From Helicobacter didelphidarum (GTDB lineage Bacteria; Campylobacterota; Campylobacteria; Campylobacterales; Helicobacteraceae): a stretch of 64,000 nt of DNA. The stretch spans positions 186,001-250,000 of the forward strand of contig NZ_NXLQ01000001.1 of assembly GCF_003364195.1 (NCBI RefSeq), given 5' to 3'. Position numbers and translations under genes: made by a program. Below the pieces are notes generated by a model, which searched no databases, was not told where the DNA came from, and worked only from the letters and a program-made list of their open reading frames with translations. Positions 10,101 to 18,586 of the stretch are shown here, one piece after another. Each line of letters begins with the position of its first letter. The stretch's first letter is position 1.

Positions 10101-10828
10101 TCATGCTCTGTGTTTGCTTCATATTTTTCTGTATCTTGGTGAGAATCTTCTTCATTGCCTTCAGTTGAATTTTTATGGTCAGAATTGCTTTTTTCTGCAG
10201 AATCCTGAGAAATTGGTGTTACTTCTCCTGTCGCCTCAAGCGAAGCAAAATCAAGTGAATCGGGGTCAAATTCAAAATCATCTAAATCTTTTACTTCTTT
10301 TACTTCTTTCTCGATTGATGTTTTATCAATATTGCTCAAATCAAGATTCTCGGGTCTTGGTATTTCAGCTGCACTCAAGTCCATATCGATTTCTTTAATT
10401 TTATCAACCGAACTATAATCTGCATTATTAATCATAGAATCAACATCCATACTATCCAAATCAGAATCTTTTTCGTCTGGAGTATTGTTTGCCTTATTGG
10501 CTGTTTCAGCATATGTTACGCATTCATTCAAAATCTCAAGTATATCAGTAGGCAAAAAAGGTTTTTGAATAGCAATATTAAATTCATGTTGTTTAATTTG
10601 AGTCTTACGACCAAAAAGTAAACAAACCTTAACATGATCTTGTAGCGAAGTTAATCGTTGCAGATTTTTTCCAACATTTTCATCATCAACAACAATACAA
10701 ATATAATCGTGAGGATTAAAATCAGGTGCAATACGTGCAACATTCTCTACTTCTAAATTTAATTTTTGACTTGCTATACTGACGAGTTTTTTGATTACAG
10801 GGTTTTGATTAATCAATAATACTTTCAT
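7163..10828 (-). CDS. giant acidic repeat protein with receiver-like N-terminus (HP0322-like)
   Basis: Residues 1 to about 115 look like a degenerate CheY-type receiver. There is a hydrophobic strand (KVLLINQ), a VDDENV turn and the conserved Lys-Pro of QKPFLPTDIL, but no clear phospho-acceptor arrangement. The next 1,000 residues are extremely rich in E, D, S and N, are probably disordered, and contain three copies of TSLDDAFGDLTAALE (about residues 490, 545 and 645). A short C-terminal folded-looking segment contains DSLIDFFKNTPREKLHEIL. The position between gmk and nucT matches the H. pylori 'poly E-rich' gene HP0322. Long acidic repeats are also known in polar landmark proteins such as HubP/FimV, so a polar scaffold is a reasonable guess only. 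The ATG follows GGATAGAG. Confidence 0.82.
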   Translation of the reverse strand: MKVLLINQNPVIKKLVSIASQKLNLEVENVARIAPDFNPHDYICIVVDDENVGKNLQRLTSLQDHVKVCLLFGRKTQIKQHEFNIAIQKPFLPTDILEILNECVTYAETANKANNTPDEKDSDLDSMDVDSMINNADYSSVDKIKEIDMDLSAAEIPRPENLDLSNIDKTSIEKEVKEVKDLDDFEFDPDSLDFASLEATGEVTPISQDSAEKSNSDHKNSTEGNEEDSHQDTEKYEANTEHDNAQISPFENDLSDLKADSKEANNTTNPLDLSNFDLDSMIDASALKQSNVKEKPEVSDNFEEEVKEVANNSSHDDDLFLSDEERDELMPSPKKFLESKNTEVNQESEEAQDEEKEVDILEDDMSSLLEDSKQIGEVESEDSEVIPQENIKRDFEIENETTTTSIESMSEPIETPDNLDLSEEIESQTKQEEKEDDLSSFELDSAELPIDHIDTKLDDATDKESESFDFKLENIDNSSNHASDTSLDDAFGDLTAALEMSFPDDSSQAESDIANMEENVEQDFIEDNTKAENETEESLQSATTNTSLDDAFGDLTAALESAFSSDKIANITFDDAPNETISAINTENLEFSLEKESEKGENLNSTDIEPETLDTSSLNDIDLDNTKAENETEESLQSATTNTSLDDAFGDLTAALEMSFPDDSGEENTINDLQQNEIEESNRENKRQDSENSSLIEDLDVTFNMDSKDEFTLSSDTDNLLESMNLDQDSDSKDSITSTQNSDESLDLNLVDLEHKDSHETLGMQEDDAQVLGNQEETLNDHILEQPTQEEANLDSILESKDIANDSQEYDEVSVDMAQLPQEKSDKPQIFLEEDFSEVNNLLQEVNNDLQDGENYQETMNDNENVSSLTTDSFEHDPNKQYVMLPSNEDNIENLTESEVAKALGEGGDSIVNVDKLNQLFDIQDSDMTDNENASQVDRDVVESPPNKSPAESVGTLEELENSFDEKNESQDVADDTLSMRDLAQMYEVENAESMQHIEKAMMTQANEDAGTVIESLNNHSDREMNDDENLESDNNEKMQTDLNLLQDSELEESLEQKEDNFVFDLELNPDLEAEETEENIHNSNGSSDVDLSSVESLHDVANTNVVDSNDLEENIVLNEDSLSDDSSIKENETIATMNDILEKDNEYEDIESTLDLNLDVDTQDSETISINKVNVKDMSADSLIDFFKNTPREKLHEILDGTDISFNIHFGKNKDMHANT
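8836..9370. repeat. three-copy direct repeat inside the acidic protein gene
   Basis: Copies lie at about 8837-8959, 9154-9250 and 9311-9370. Copies 1 and 2 share about 95 bases essentially identically, from the GCGGCAGTCAAATCACC start through TTCAGCTTTTGTATTATC. Copies 1 and 3 share about 60 bases on the other side. They encode TSLDDAFGDLTAALE plus flanking residues. In-frame recombination between copies would change protein length. Confidence 0.85.
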
Positions 10829-10893
10829 TGTATTTTCTCTATCCTAATTTAAAAATCTACTTTAAGAATCTTGCGAAACGAATAAAATAACAT

Positions 10894-10899
10894 TATAAT
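10894..10899 (+). promoter_or_regulatory. -10 box for nucT
   Basis: TATAAT lies 38 bases upstream of the nucT ATG in the short divergent region shared with the acidic protein gene. Confidence 0.5.
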
Positions 10900-10936
10900 A
10901 CAAAAATGTTTTTATTTTCATTTTGTAGGAGTTGAA

Positions 10937-11518
10937 ATGTCAAAAAAAATAATATTTTTTACATTTTTTTTAAAATCCCATTGCTTTAAGATATTTTTTC
11001 TCACTTTTTTAATTATTTATGCGGGAAGCATAAAAGCTGATGAGAGACTCTATATGATGCCTTATGAACAAGCTGATGCACTTAAGGCATTAATATCTTC
11101 TATTTCGAATGCTAAAAAAAATATTAATATTTCTATTTATAGTTTCACAAATAAAGAAATTGCAAAAGCTTTAAGAGATGCTAGCGGTAAAGGTGTGAAA
11201 ATCAATATCATTTATGATATGGGGCAGAAAAAAATTGCTAATAGTACAATAGGCTATCTTGAAAAATTTGCAAATATTCACACTTGCTTACTTGAGGGTA
11301 ATCAAGCAAAAGGTGGTAAATATAAAGGTATTATGCACCAAAAAATGATTATTGTTGATAATGCACTTATTGGATTAGGAAGTGCAAATTGGAGTAAAAA
11401 TGCTTTCGAAAATAGTTATGAAACGCTTTTCTTTACAGATTCACAAGAAATTATCCAAAAAGCAAGTATGTATTATAGTAAAATGCTATCAATATGTATT
11501 CCATTTATTAATTATTAA
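10937..11518 (+). CDS. nucT: membrane-associated PLD-family nuclease (NucT-like)
   Basis: A phospholipase D superfamily endonuclease. In H. pylori the equivalent gene (HP0323, as I recall) encodes a surface or membrane nuclease linked to use of external DNA. One HKD motif is clear: HQKMIIVD followed by GLGSANWSKNA, so the active enzyme is expected to be a dimer. Residues about 8-30 form a hydrophobic export signal or anchor. TAGGAG precedes the ATG. The N-terminal codons contain A8 (10942-10949) and T8 (10964-10971) runs, which are possible slippage sites. The genomic neighbour is the acidic protein gene, divergent, as in H. pylori. Confidence 0.92.
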   Translation: MSKKIIFFTFFLKSHCFKIFFLTFLIIYAGSIKADERLYMMPYEQADALKALISSISNAKKNINISIYSFTNKEIAKALRDASGKGVKINIIYDMGQKKIANSTIGYLEKFANIHTCLLEGNQAKGGKYKGIMHQKMIIVDNALIGLGSANWSKNAFENSYETLFFTDSQEIIQKASMYYSKMLSICIPFINY

Positions 11519-11584
11519 AAAATTACACAAATTGCCAAACTATTCAGTAAGTTTTATGTATACAGAATAGTTAAACCTCATATA

Positions 11585-12733
11585 CTAATTTGATAAAGTT
11601 ATATTCTCAAAAAATACACGATTAGCAACACCATCAAATGACCTTATATTCATTGTTTGCAATGTAAGCTCTATCGCATTTAAGACAAATGAAATTTCAT
11701 GTAAAGGAATATAACCCATATGATTAATTCTAAAAATTTTATCTTTTAATCTATCTTGACCACCTGCAAGATTAACTTTGTATTGCATTTTTAGAATCTT
11801 AATAATGTCTTTTGTATTTTCTCCAATAACTACACTCATACTATTTGCAGGGACTTTAGGATAAATTTGCAAATTTAATGCTTGTAATGCCTGACGAGTA
11901 GCATTTGCAATATTCGCACTATAATAATAAATATCCTCAAAATGCAACCCATTTTTTACAAGCATTTCAAAATATGCTTGTAATCCAATAATGATAGAAG
12001 TTGTCGCGGTATATGCGGTTGTATTTTTGCGTTGATTTTTTAATTCTTTTGAAAGATTAAAGTAATATCCGCTTGAATGAGATTCTATATGTTGCAAGGC
12101 ATACCCACTTAATCCAATAATAGCTAAGCCGGGTGGCAACATAAAAGCTTTTTGACTGCCACCAATAAGTGCATCAATATTACTTATCTCAATTTTTTCT
12201 ACCCCCATTGCAGTAATTGCGTCTGCAACAACGAAAATGTTTGAATTATATTGTTTGATTGTATGTGCTATTTCTTTGTATGGATGGCTTAATCCTCCTG
12301 CAGATTCACAAATTTGAAAACAAACACACTCAATATCTGGATTTACCTTAAGCAAATCCAATACTTCTTGGGCATTTGCTGGTGTGTCCCATTCATTCAC
12401 AATTTCAATAACTTCGCGTCCTAATGCCCTACCTATTGCACCAAATCGCTCACCAAATTTTCCACTATTAATACTAAGAATCTTGCGTGTGGAAAAATTT
12501 GTAATACAAGTTTCCATCGCTCCTGTGCCACTGCTTGCTACCATAAGAACCTCAGGCATACCAATCAAATCCATAAGATTCTGTCTTGCATTTGCAAAGA
12601 TTGTTTCAAACTCTGGAGTCCGATGATGAAATGTTGGTTGCGACATAGCTTGACGAATAAACTCTGGTGTTGGTGTTGGACCTGGTGTAAATAACAATGA
12701 TTCTGCAATAATTTTTGTTTGTTGTGATTTCAT
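11585..12733 (-). CDS. class V aminotransferase (serine/alanine-glyoxylate type)
   Basis: A PLP-dependent fold type I enzyme of aminotransferase class V. The N-terminus LFTPGPTPTPEF and the HHRTPEFETIF segment are typical of serine-pyruvate or alanine-glyoxylate aminotransferases. The PLP lysine lies in DALIGGSQKAFMLPPGLA, preceded by the VVADAITAMG aspartate loop. Length, 382 residues, is normal. AAGGGA precedes the ATG. It stands alone, convergent with nucT, so the substrate is not indicated by context. It could be a phosphoserine-family or cysteine-desulfurase-related enzyme, but the PGPTP start argues against the latter. Confidence 0.85.
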   Translation of the reverse strand: MKSQQTKIIAESLLFTPGPTPTPEFIRQAMSQPTFHHRTPEFETIFANARQNLMDLIGMPEVLMVASSGTGAMETCITNFSTRKILSINSGKFGERFGAIGRALGREVIEIVNEWDTPANAQEVLDLLKVNPDIECVCFQICESAGGLSHPYKEIAHTIKQYNSNIFVVADAITAMGVEKIEISNIDALIGGSQKAFMLPPGLAIIGLSGYALQHIESHSSGYYFNLSKELKNQRKNTTAYTATTSIIIGLQAYFEMLVKNGLHFEDIYYYSANIANATRQALQALNLQIYPKVPANSMSVVIGENTKDIIKILKMQYKVNLAGGQDRLKDKIFRINHMGYIPLHEISFVLNAIELTLQTMNIRSFDGVANRVFFENITLSN

Positions 12734-12863
12734 TTTTTCCCTTTTTTTGTAAAAATATTTAAAAGTATAACAAAATTATACAACGAAATTAAGTAAAATA
12801 TAGTATCCTTACAAACAGACAAGTTCATAAAGACTTGTGATTTTAATAATTTAAGGAATTATA

Positions 12864-13355
12864 ATGAGCATTGGAATTTTTGTCGGTAGCGACAATGGCA
12901 CTACAACTGATGTATGTGAAAGATTAGCAGAAAAATTAGGAGGTGCAGAGCTTGTGGATGTTGCAAATGCAACTCCTCAAGATATTGATAAGTATGATAA
13001 AGTTATTTTAGCAAGTTCTACATGGGGTGATGGTGAGTTACAGAGTGATTGGGAAAGCTATGCTGAATCATTAAATGGTAAAGATTTTGGAGGCAAAACG
13101 GTAGCTCTATTGGCTCTAGGAGATGCGGATAGTTATGGAGATACTTTTTGTGATGCACTTTATCATCTAAAAAATGCTGCAAAAGGTGCTAAAATTGTTG
13201 GTGCGGTTTCTACTGATGGATATGAATTTGGAAGTTCAAAGGGTGTAGAAAATGGTAGTTTTGTGGGACTTGCAATTGATGAAGCAAATGCAGATGATCA
13301 AACAGACTCTAGACTTGATACATGGGTTGAGAAACTCAAAGGTGCTGGATTCTAA
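12864..13355 (+). CDS. fldA: flavodoxin
   Basis: A small FMN electron carrier. In Helicobacter it is the usual electron acceptor of pyruvate:flavodoxin oxidoreductase. The FMN phosphate loop is GSDNGTTTDV (about residues 8-17), with STWGDGELQSDW and LGDADSYGDTFCDAL forming the isoalloxazine-binding loops. Length is 163 residues, typical of short-to-mid flavodoxins. TAAGGAAT precedes the ATG. It has its own transcription unit, with a TATAGT-like box near 12799. Confidence 0.96.
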   Translation: MSIGIFVGSDNGTTTDVCERLAEKLGGAELVDVANATPQDIDKYDKVILASSTWGDGELQSDWESYAESLNGKDFGGKTVALLALGDADSYGDTFCDALYHLKNAAKGAKIVGAVSTDGYEFGSSKGVENGSFVGLAIDEANADDQTDSRLDTWVEKLKGAGF

Positions 13356-14082
13356 GTAGTAATCTATCATAAGTATTCCTACAAAATATTGCTAAATTTT
13401 AGATTATAGAAAATAGGTTATAAACTACTATTATGACATTATCCAATATTTTGGTAACTTTCTATTTTTTAAAGCAATATTTCGCACAAATTATTAAGCT
13501 TTTCTTTCTGAAAGTTAAGAAAAGTTTTTTTATTTGTTCTTATTCTTTTCTTTACTTGAATTCTAATCTTAAAATTAAATATAACATATACCCTCAAGAT
13601 ATGGAGTTATTCATAAGCTTCAAATCATTAAATTGTATTAATTATTATATGAACTATAAATATTTTACAATATTAAAACTACGATTAACACCTATTTCTA
13701 ATGCAATCTAAAAATACAGTTTTCATGCTGAAGTTAAGATAAATAATTGGTTTTTTTGTAAATTTTTGAGATTTCGCATTATCCTGTTTCATAAAATCTC
13801 ATCCATGAAACCAAAGTTTACATAACATGAATATCTATATGTTGGTATTTTATAATTTGTATTGGATACTGAAAAATTAAGATATAAAAAAGAAAAATGT
13901 CTATTAAGTTATTTTGAAGCTAGAATTCGCGAACAAAATTCTTATTTGATTGAATATATCAAGCAAATATAGCAAAATAGATCGAAAAAGTTTGTGATAT
14001 TTTCATTGAACTACAAAAACTATTGTGCTAAGTAAAAAAATAATACTTTGTAACCACTTAATAATATAATAAATGTATTGTA
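13356..14082. other. 727-base gap with probable decayed coding remnant
   Basis: Mostly featureless A/T-rich sequence. A 92-codon frame at 13433-13711 is hydrophobic, has no ribosome site and is not credible. At about 13855-14035 the plus strand reads a plausible charged peptide (EKLRYKKEKCLLSYFEAR and onward), interrupted by a stop and then continuing in another frame (IEKVCDIFIELQKLL). This looks like a degraded gene end. No RNA gene was recognised. Confidence 0.4.
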
Positions 14083-15093
14083 TTATTGACGTTTGTTAAA
14101 AGTTGCACTATATACGGCATTACGCACAGCAAACATTGGGTCTTTTGGTTCATTTACTCCATTAGGTAAAATGTTTGGCATAAATACATCGCCATTGCAC
14201 TCTTGTCCATCATATTGTGTGATTTTTAGGATTCCCACTTCGACTTCTTTATGTTTACCATTCCAAATAGCATTGATATTGTCTGTTGGATCATTTGGGT
14301 TGGCAAGGACAAGGAGAAATTTGAATTCTATTGGAGATTTTTTCACTTCATCTTGGAAATGAGATTCTAAGAAATTATTTCCTAACTTTTCAAACTCTTT
14401 TTGTGTGATTGGTTGGCGATTAATAGGGACAAATTTCCACCTTGCAGGGATTTGCTTATTTGATTTTATATCATTGAAATAAAATGTATGCACACTATGA
14501 TACGAGGCTTGAGAAAAGCTTGAAGTATTTGGGAGTGAGGTAATGTGGGTATTGAAATTATTAAATGAATCTACTTTGTTCATTGCTTTATTGGCTTGTT
14601 CTTGAGTAATTTTGCTATTTTTAATATCAATCTTGAATTGAAGAAATTGCATAAACTCTTCTGGATTTTTTGCAAAATTAATTTCACTATTTGTCATTAC
14701 AATTTCCCATGAATCATTTTTACCATTCATTTTAAGAGCCATAGCCCTAGTTTTACTTTTATCACTCTCATTAGGATTTGCACCACCGAGCGAAAAACGC
14801 ACTTGCGTAGGGATTTTAGCTTCTTTCATTAGAGGAATAACATAAGTTTTAGTAAAATTTTTATTTGGGATAAATTCACCCAAAGCACAGAATCCTTTTG
14901 TGTGATTGACTTTTTTATACGGATTATTTTTATCCCCACCAATTTCGTAGAATTGATTTGTTATTGTATTAGAATCTTCAAAAACTTTATCATGAGATTC
15001 TGCATAGGCTATTTGAATACTTGCTAAAAAACTAGAAACTAAGACCATGATAAAAAGATTGTTATTTACTAATCTAGAAATAAGAACTAACAT
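14083..15093 (-). CDS. periplasmic catalase-like heme protein
   Basis: Resembles the small catalase-related peroxidases (HP0485/SrpA type), which keep only the catalase core. Residues about 10-31 form a signal peptide ending near AYA, so export to the periplasm is likely. The distal histidine segment appears as VNHTKGFCALGEF. The fold continues through RFSLGGANP, and the C-terminal RNAVYSATFNKR carries the expected proximal tyrosine. At 336 residues it is far shorter than KatA (about 500). AAAGGAAA precedes the ATG. True catalase activity is uncertain. Family members can be peroxidases, and heme retention should be tested. Confidence 0.85.
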   Translation of the reverse strand: MLVLISRLVNNNLFIMVLVSSFLASIQIAYAESHDKVFEDSNTITNQFYEIGGDKNNPYKKVNHTKGFCALGEFIPNKNFTKTYVIPLMKEAKIPTQVRFSLGGANPNESDKSKTRAMALKMNGKNDSWEIVMTNSEINFAKNPEEFMQFLQFKIDIKNSKITQEQANKAMNKVDSFNNFNTHITSLPNTSSFSQASYHSVHTFYFNDIKSNKQIPARWKFVPINRQPITQKEFEKLGNNFLESHFQDEVKKSPIEFKFLLVLANPNDPTDNINAIWNGKHKEVEVGILKITQYDGQECNGDVFMPNILPNGVNEPKDPMFAVRNAVYSATFNKRQ

Positions 15094-15351
15094 TGAATTT
15101 CCTTTGAGAATAAAATATTTATGTAATTTTCACATAAAAACTAAAGATTGCTTTTATAGTTTTCTTAAATATTTTTATGTTAAATTATATGATTATTATG
15201 AATTAAAGATCTTTGTCCAATAAAATTGGCGATACAATATCATTTAATGCAACTTTAGCAATCTTTCTTAAATATAATTTAAATTTATAAGACTTTCTTC
15301 TTTGATATTATATAATATCAAGGATCATTATTTTGAAAACTAAAAGGATTC

Positions 15352-16158
15352 ATGATGGAATTTTTCACTGCTGTATTTGATGCACTAACAACACAAAATA
15401 TAGAATCTAAGAAACAAAAAACAAAATTTCTTAAAGAAAACTTTTCTTTTTATGAGTTTAATCACGATAGTAAAAGTATAAAACTCAAAGAACCCTCGTT
15501 TGCTTACTTTTGTAAAATATCACACCCAACGCGTATTACACGACCAAAGGAAGTAAATAGCAATGTGAGTCTTGCAAAAATCCTGCATTCTGTTGCACAT
15601 ATAGAATATAATGCCATCGATTTGGGGCTTGATGCAGCTTATCGATTTCGTCATTTACAGGAGGAATATTATTATGATTTTATAGAGTTGGCAAATGAAG
15701 AAGTCGAACATTTTAGCCTTTTGGAATCTTTGTTATATCAGTTAGGATTTGTATATGGTGATTTTCCTGTGCATAGCAATCTTTTTGAAGCAATGCAACA
15801 AAGTCAAACACTCATTGATCGTATGGCATTAGTGCATAAAGGTTTGGAAGCATTGGGACTCGATGCGAATCCATTTGTTGCTAAGAAAATTATAAAGTCT
15901 AATGCTCCACTTAAGAATCAGATACTAGAAACTCTCAATATTATTTTGCATGATGAAATAAAACATGTATCAAAAGGATCGAAATGGCTAAAATATGCAC
16001 AAGAGAAAGAAAATGACACAAGGAGTCTTGATGAGATTCTAAAGAGATTTCAAAATTTTAATATAATCGGTAAAATACCAAATATACAAGCCAGAATCAA
16101 GGCTGGATACACATATAATGAAATTACTGCTTTACAAAATCTTTTAATTATAAAGTAA
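15352..16158 (+). CDS. DUF455 ferritin-like protein
   Basis: Belongs to the DUF455 family of ferritin-like four-helix proteins. The carboxylate/histidine ligand pattern of a di-iron site is visible in HIEYNAIDL, ANEEVEHFSLLESL, HKGLEALGLDANP and HDEIKHVSKGSKWL. The enzymatic role is not established; oxidative or hydroxylation chemistry is possible. Two adjacent ATGs (15352 and 15355) follow AAAAGGATTC, and the second has the better spacing. Its neighbour is the divergent catalase-like gene, which suggests but does not prove a link to oxidative stress. Confidence 0.85.
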   Translation: MMEFFTAVFDALTTQNIESKKQKTKFLKENFSFYEFNHDSKSIKLKEPSFAYFCKISHPTRITRPKEVNSNVSLAKILHSVAHIEYNAIDLGLDAAYRFRHLQEEYYYDFIELANEEVEHFSLLESLLYQLGFVYGDFPVHSNLFEAMQQSQTLIDRMALVHKGLEALGLDANPFVAKKIIKSNAPLKNQILETLNIILHDEIKHVSKGSKWLKYAQEKENDTRSLDEILKRFQNFNIIGKIPNIQARIKAGYTYNEITALQNLLIIK

Positions 16159-16513
16159 GTAGTAGCACACAAGTTTATAATCGATTATGAATATGGAGAA
16201 TTTTATTTTTATATTATTAAATTATATTCAAGATTTTTTATCACAAAGTTGCTTAGAAATCTTTAGAAACGAAAAAACTATTACACTCATCCTCCAAAAA
16301 AATAGTAAAAAATTATTACAAGGAAAATGTTTCAAGCCCAAAAGATAATTGCAACAATTTAGAGTATTGACACATCACATAGAATACAATAAAACTTAAG
16401 CAAAAGGGTAGAAAAATAACATAATACATTCTCCCTCCTATTTTTATGGAATCTTTAAAGTCTTAATAAAAGTAGAGAGAAGAACTTATCTATTATAACC
16501 CATAAGTATTGGA
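16159..16513. other. 355-base gap downstream of DUF455 gene
   Basis: Contains a possible 53-codon gene (16187-16348, listed separately) and otherwise A/T-rich sequence before the end of nrfA. No RNA gene is recognisable. Confidence 0.35.
16187..16348 (+). CDS. possible small ORF, 53 residues
   Basis: An open frame from ATG at 16187 to TAA at 16346. The N-terminal half is hydrophobic and the C-terminal half is K/Q/R rich, with two cysteines. There is no Shine-Dalgarno. A TATAAT at 16176-16181 would place the transcription start almost on the ATG, so the message could be leaderless. I do not recognise the product, and it may be chance. Confidence 0.25.
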   Translation: MNMENFIFILLNYIQDFLSQSCLEIFRNEKTITLILQKNSKKLLQGKCFKPKR

Positions 16514-18364
16514 TTATTTGCTCACTTCGATTTGACTATCTATAACTTTATAGTTATAAGGTTTTGTATTTTTGTCTAACTCAAGATATTGTGATGGTGG
16601 ATTACCATTAATATTATTATTATGTTTGTAATACCTATCGCCAGCCTTATGCCCATTTACATCAACTTTATAGTGGATTTCACCAGGATTAAATTTCTGA
16701 ATATCTTCAAAACCAAGATTTGAAGTTTTAAAATCTTTAATTCCACTTGCCATTGCAATCTCAAGAAGTTTTGTTTGTCCTTTCCGTGCCATTTCAACAG
16801 CTTGAAGTAACATTCTTGAAGCTTCGCGTGGATTATGGAATCCTGTCGAATTTTCAGCACCGACGAAGTCTGCTCTCATTTGTGCTTTTCTATGCAATTC
16901 AAGCACATCTTTTAATAATGTTGAGATTTTTGCTTTATCAGGATTACCGTCTGTTTGATATACAGGAAGTTTTCCTAGCAATTCTCGTAAATTTTTAATG
17001 TCATGAATGAGGCTAACAGTCGCATATTCTGCACTTCTTAAGTCATATGCAATAGATTTTTGAATGTCAAGTATCTGTGCTTTTAAATAGTTCTCTGATT
17101 TCCCATTATGGCAAGTCTTACACGACGCATTAATATTTTGCAATGGTGAAGTAACATTATGTTGCGTAAGTTTCATCGCACCTTTTCGAATATAAGGCAT
17201 ATGACAATCAGCACAACTTACACCATTTGCAGCATGCACACCACCACTAAATAATTCAGATTCGGGATGTTGAATCTTAATCATTGGAGCATCTGTTATT
17301 TTATGCACCCAATCTTGAGGGAAAGTTGCACGAATCTTGTCATAATAATCATCAAACATTTCGATTCTAAATGGTTGTCCCTTTTTCCATTCTTTCCATG
17401 GAAAAACAAGTTCCAAGCCATCAACCTCTATTTCAGTGGGTTCATTCCCATTTCTCCAAAATTCATATTCATCATAAGTTTTTTGAGTGCCATTCCACCA
17501 TTTTTGATTTGAATCTTTTGCGATAGATTCCCCAATGACTTTAACCTTTGTTCCAGTTGGTTTAAAATAATATTCAACATGGCATTGCGAACATACAAGC
17601 GTTCTCATTTCTTCTCTGGTAGCTTTCACTCCTTGTTGTTCATCAGGCTCATAACCACGAGCAATAAGTGCGTTAATTGCTGCTGGACGAGTTAAACGCA
17701 AATTCATTGTATCTGGAGAATGGCAATCAGCACAAGTAACACCCATTCTTTTACCACCGTGTGGACTAGCGTGTTGTTGTGATCCTTCTTTTGCACCATT
17801 CATAGCAGGAATACTTTTTATTGTTGTCCAATATTTCGTAGAATTAAATGCAATCCACTTATCTTGAAATGTCTCACCTTTTGTATTCTTAATGAGCCAT
17901 GGAGTCCAGCCACTATGACAATTCATACAAGCAGTTGGTTGCCCTCCAAAACCGGCAAAACCATGTGAATTAAGAAAATCTTTATTATTCCTTGCTGTAT
18001 CCATTTGATCGACTTGTATCCAAAAATGACCTCGCTCCTCATTTGCATCAATACTAAAAGGATAACCAGCCCAAAGAATAGTTAATTGTGGATAGCGAAT
18101 AAGCTTTGAGTAAGAAAGATTTCCACCAAACTCTGTGGAAATAGGTGTTTCATTTTCTACTTTTAAATACATTTCAAGATGATCGGGAAAATTTTGTCCC
18201 CAATGATCAAAAGTTGGATTTTCATCACTCATTTCTACAAAATCTTTACTTGTTACATGAAGATTCTCTTGTTGCTTTTTTGTAATATCATTGTTTAACC
18301 ATAAAACAGCACCAATCACGATAATTAAACCTGTAATACCAGCAATTATACCATTCTTACTCAT
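16514..18364 (-). CDS. nrfA: ammonia-forming cytochrome c nitrite reductase
   Basis: Periplasmic pentaheme enzyme reducing nitrite to ammonium with six electrons. Five heme motifs are visible: CMNCH (146-150), CADCH (211-215), CSQCH (258-262), CADCH (384-388) and CKTCH (415-419). The first, normally CxxCK at the catalytic heme, is CxxCH here; I recall the same substitution in Campylobacter jejuni. The catalytic tyrosine is probably in CHVEYYF and the active-site histidine in HPESELFSGGVHAANG. An N-terminal hydrophobic helix (about 5-23) serves for export or anchoring. Length, 616 residues, is slightly above average. AAGGAAT precedes the ATG. nrfH lies upstream with a 222-base gap. Confidence 0.96.
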   Translation of the reverse strand: MSKNGIIAGITGLIIVIGAVLWLNNDITKKQQENLHVTSKDFVEMSDENPTFDHWGQNFPDHLEMYLKVENETPISTEFGGNLSYSKLIRYPQLTILWAGYPFSIDANEERGHFWIQVDQMDTARNNKDFLNSHGFAGFGGQPTACMNCHSGWTPWLIKNTKGETFQDKWIAFNSTKYWTTIKSIPAMNGAKEGSQQHASPHGGKRMGVTCADCHSPDTMNLRLTRPAAINALIARGYEPDEQQGVKATREEMRTLVCSQCHVEYYFKPTGTKVKVIGESIAKDSNQKWWNGTQKTYDEYEFWRNGNEPTEIEVDGLELVFPWKEWKKGQPFRIEMFDDYYDKIRATFPQDWVHKITDAPMIKIQHPESELFSGGVHAANGVSCADCHMPYIRKGAMKLTQHNVTSPLQNINASCKTCHNGKSENYLKAQILDIQKSIAYDLRSAEYATVSLIHDIKNLRELLGKLPVYQTDGNPDKAKISTLLKDVLELHRKAQMRADFVGAENSTGFHNPREASRMLLQAVEMARKGQTKLLEIAMASGIKDFKTSNLGFEDIQKFNPGEIHYKVDVNGHKAGDRYYKHNNNINGNPPSQYLELDKNTKPYNYKVIDSQIEVSK

Positions 18365-18586
18365 GTTTATTCCTTACACATTGGATTAAGTTTCTTTTTC
18401 TTGTATTTCTATTCTAATCTAAAAGGTGAAACCAAAACCTTAGAGCCTGACTCCTAATTTTATAACTTCAACTACGAATCATTATAAAATTGTATCCATA
18501 TATCACATTGAAACATTTCTACCCTCACTTTGGATTTCAACAATAACATGATATAAGTTCCAAATCTCACTCATCTACAATAGAAC
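18365..18586 (-). other. nrfH-nrfA intergenic spacer
   Basis: 222 bases between nrfH and nrfA, unusually long for a tightly coupled pair. A second promoter or an RNA processing site could adjust the NrfA:NrfH ratio. I could not identify a clear operator or strong hairpin. Confidence 0.35.

Noticed and set aside
13433-13711. 92-residue open frame after fldA
   Set aside because: No ribosome site, extreme F/Y/I/K/N composition as expected from random A/T-rich DNA, and no domain-like pattern.
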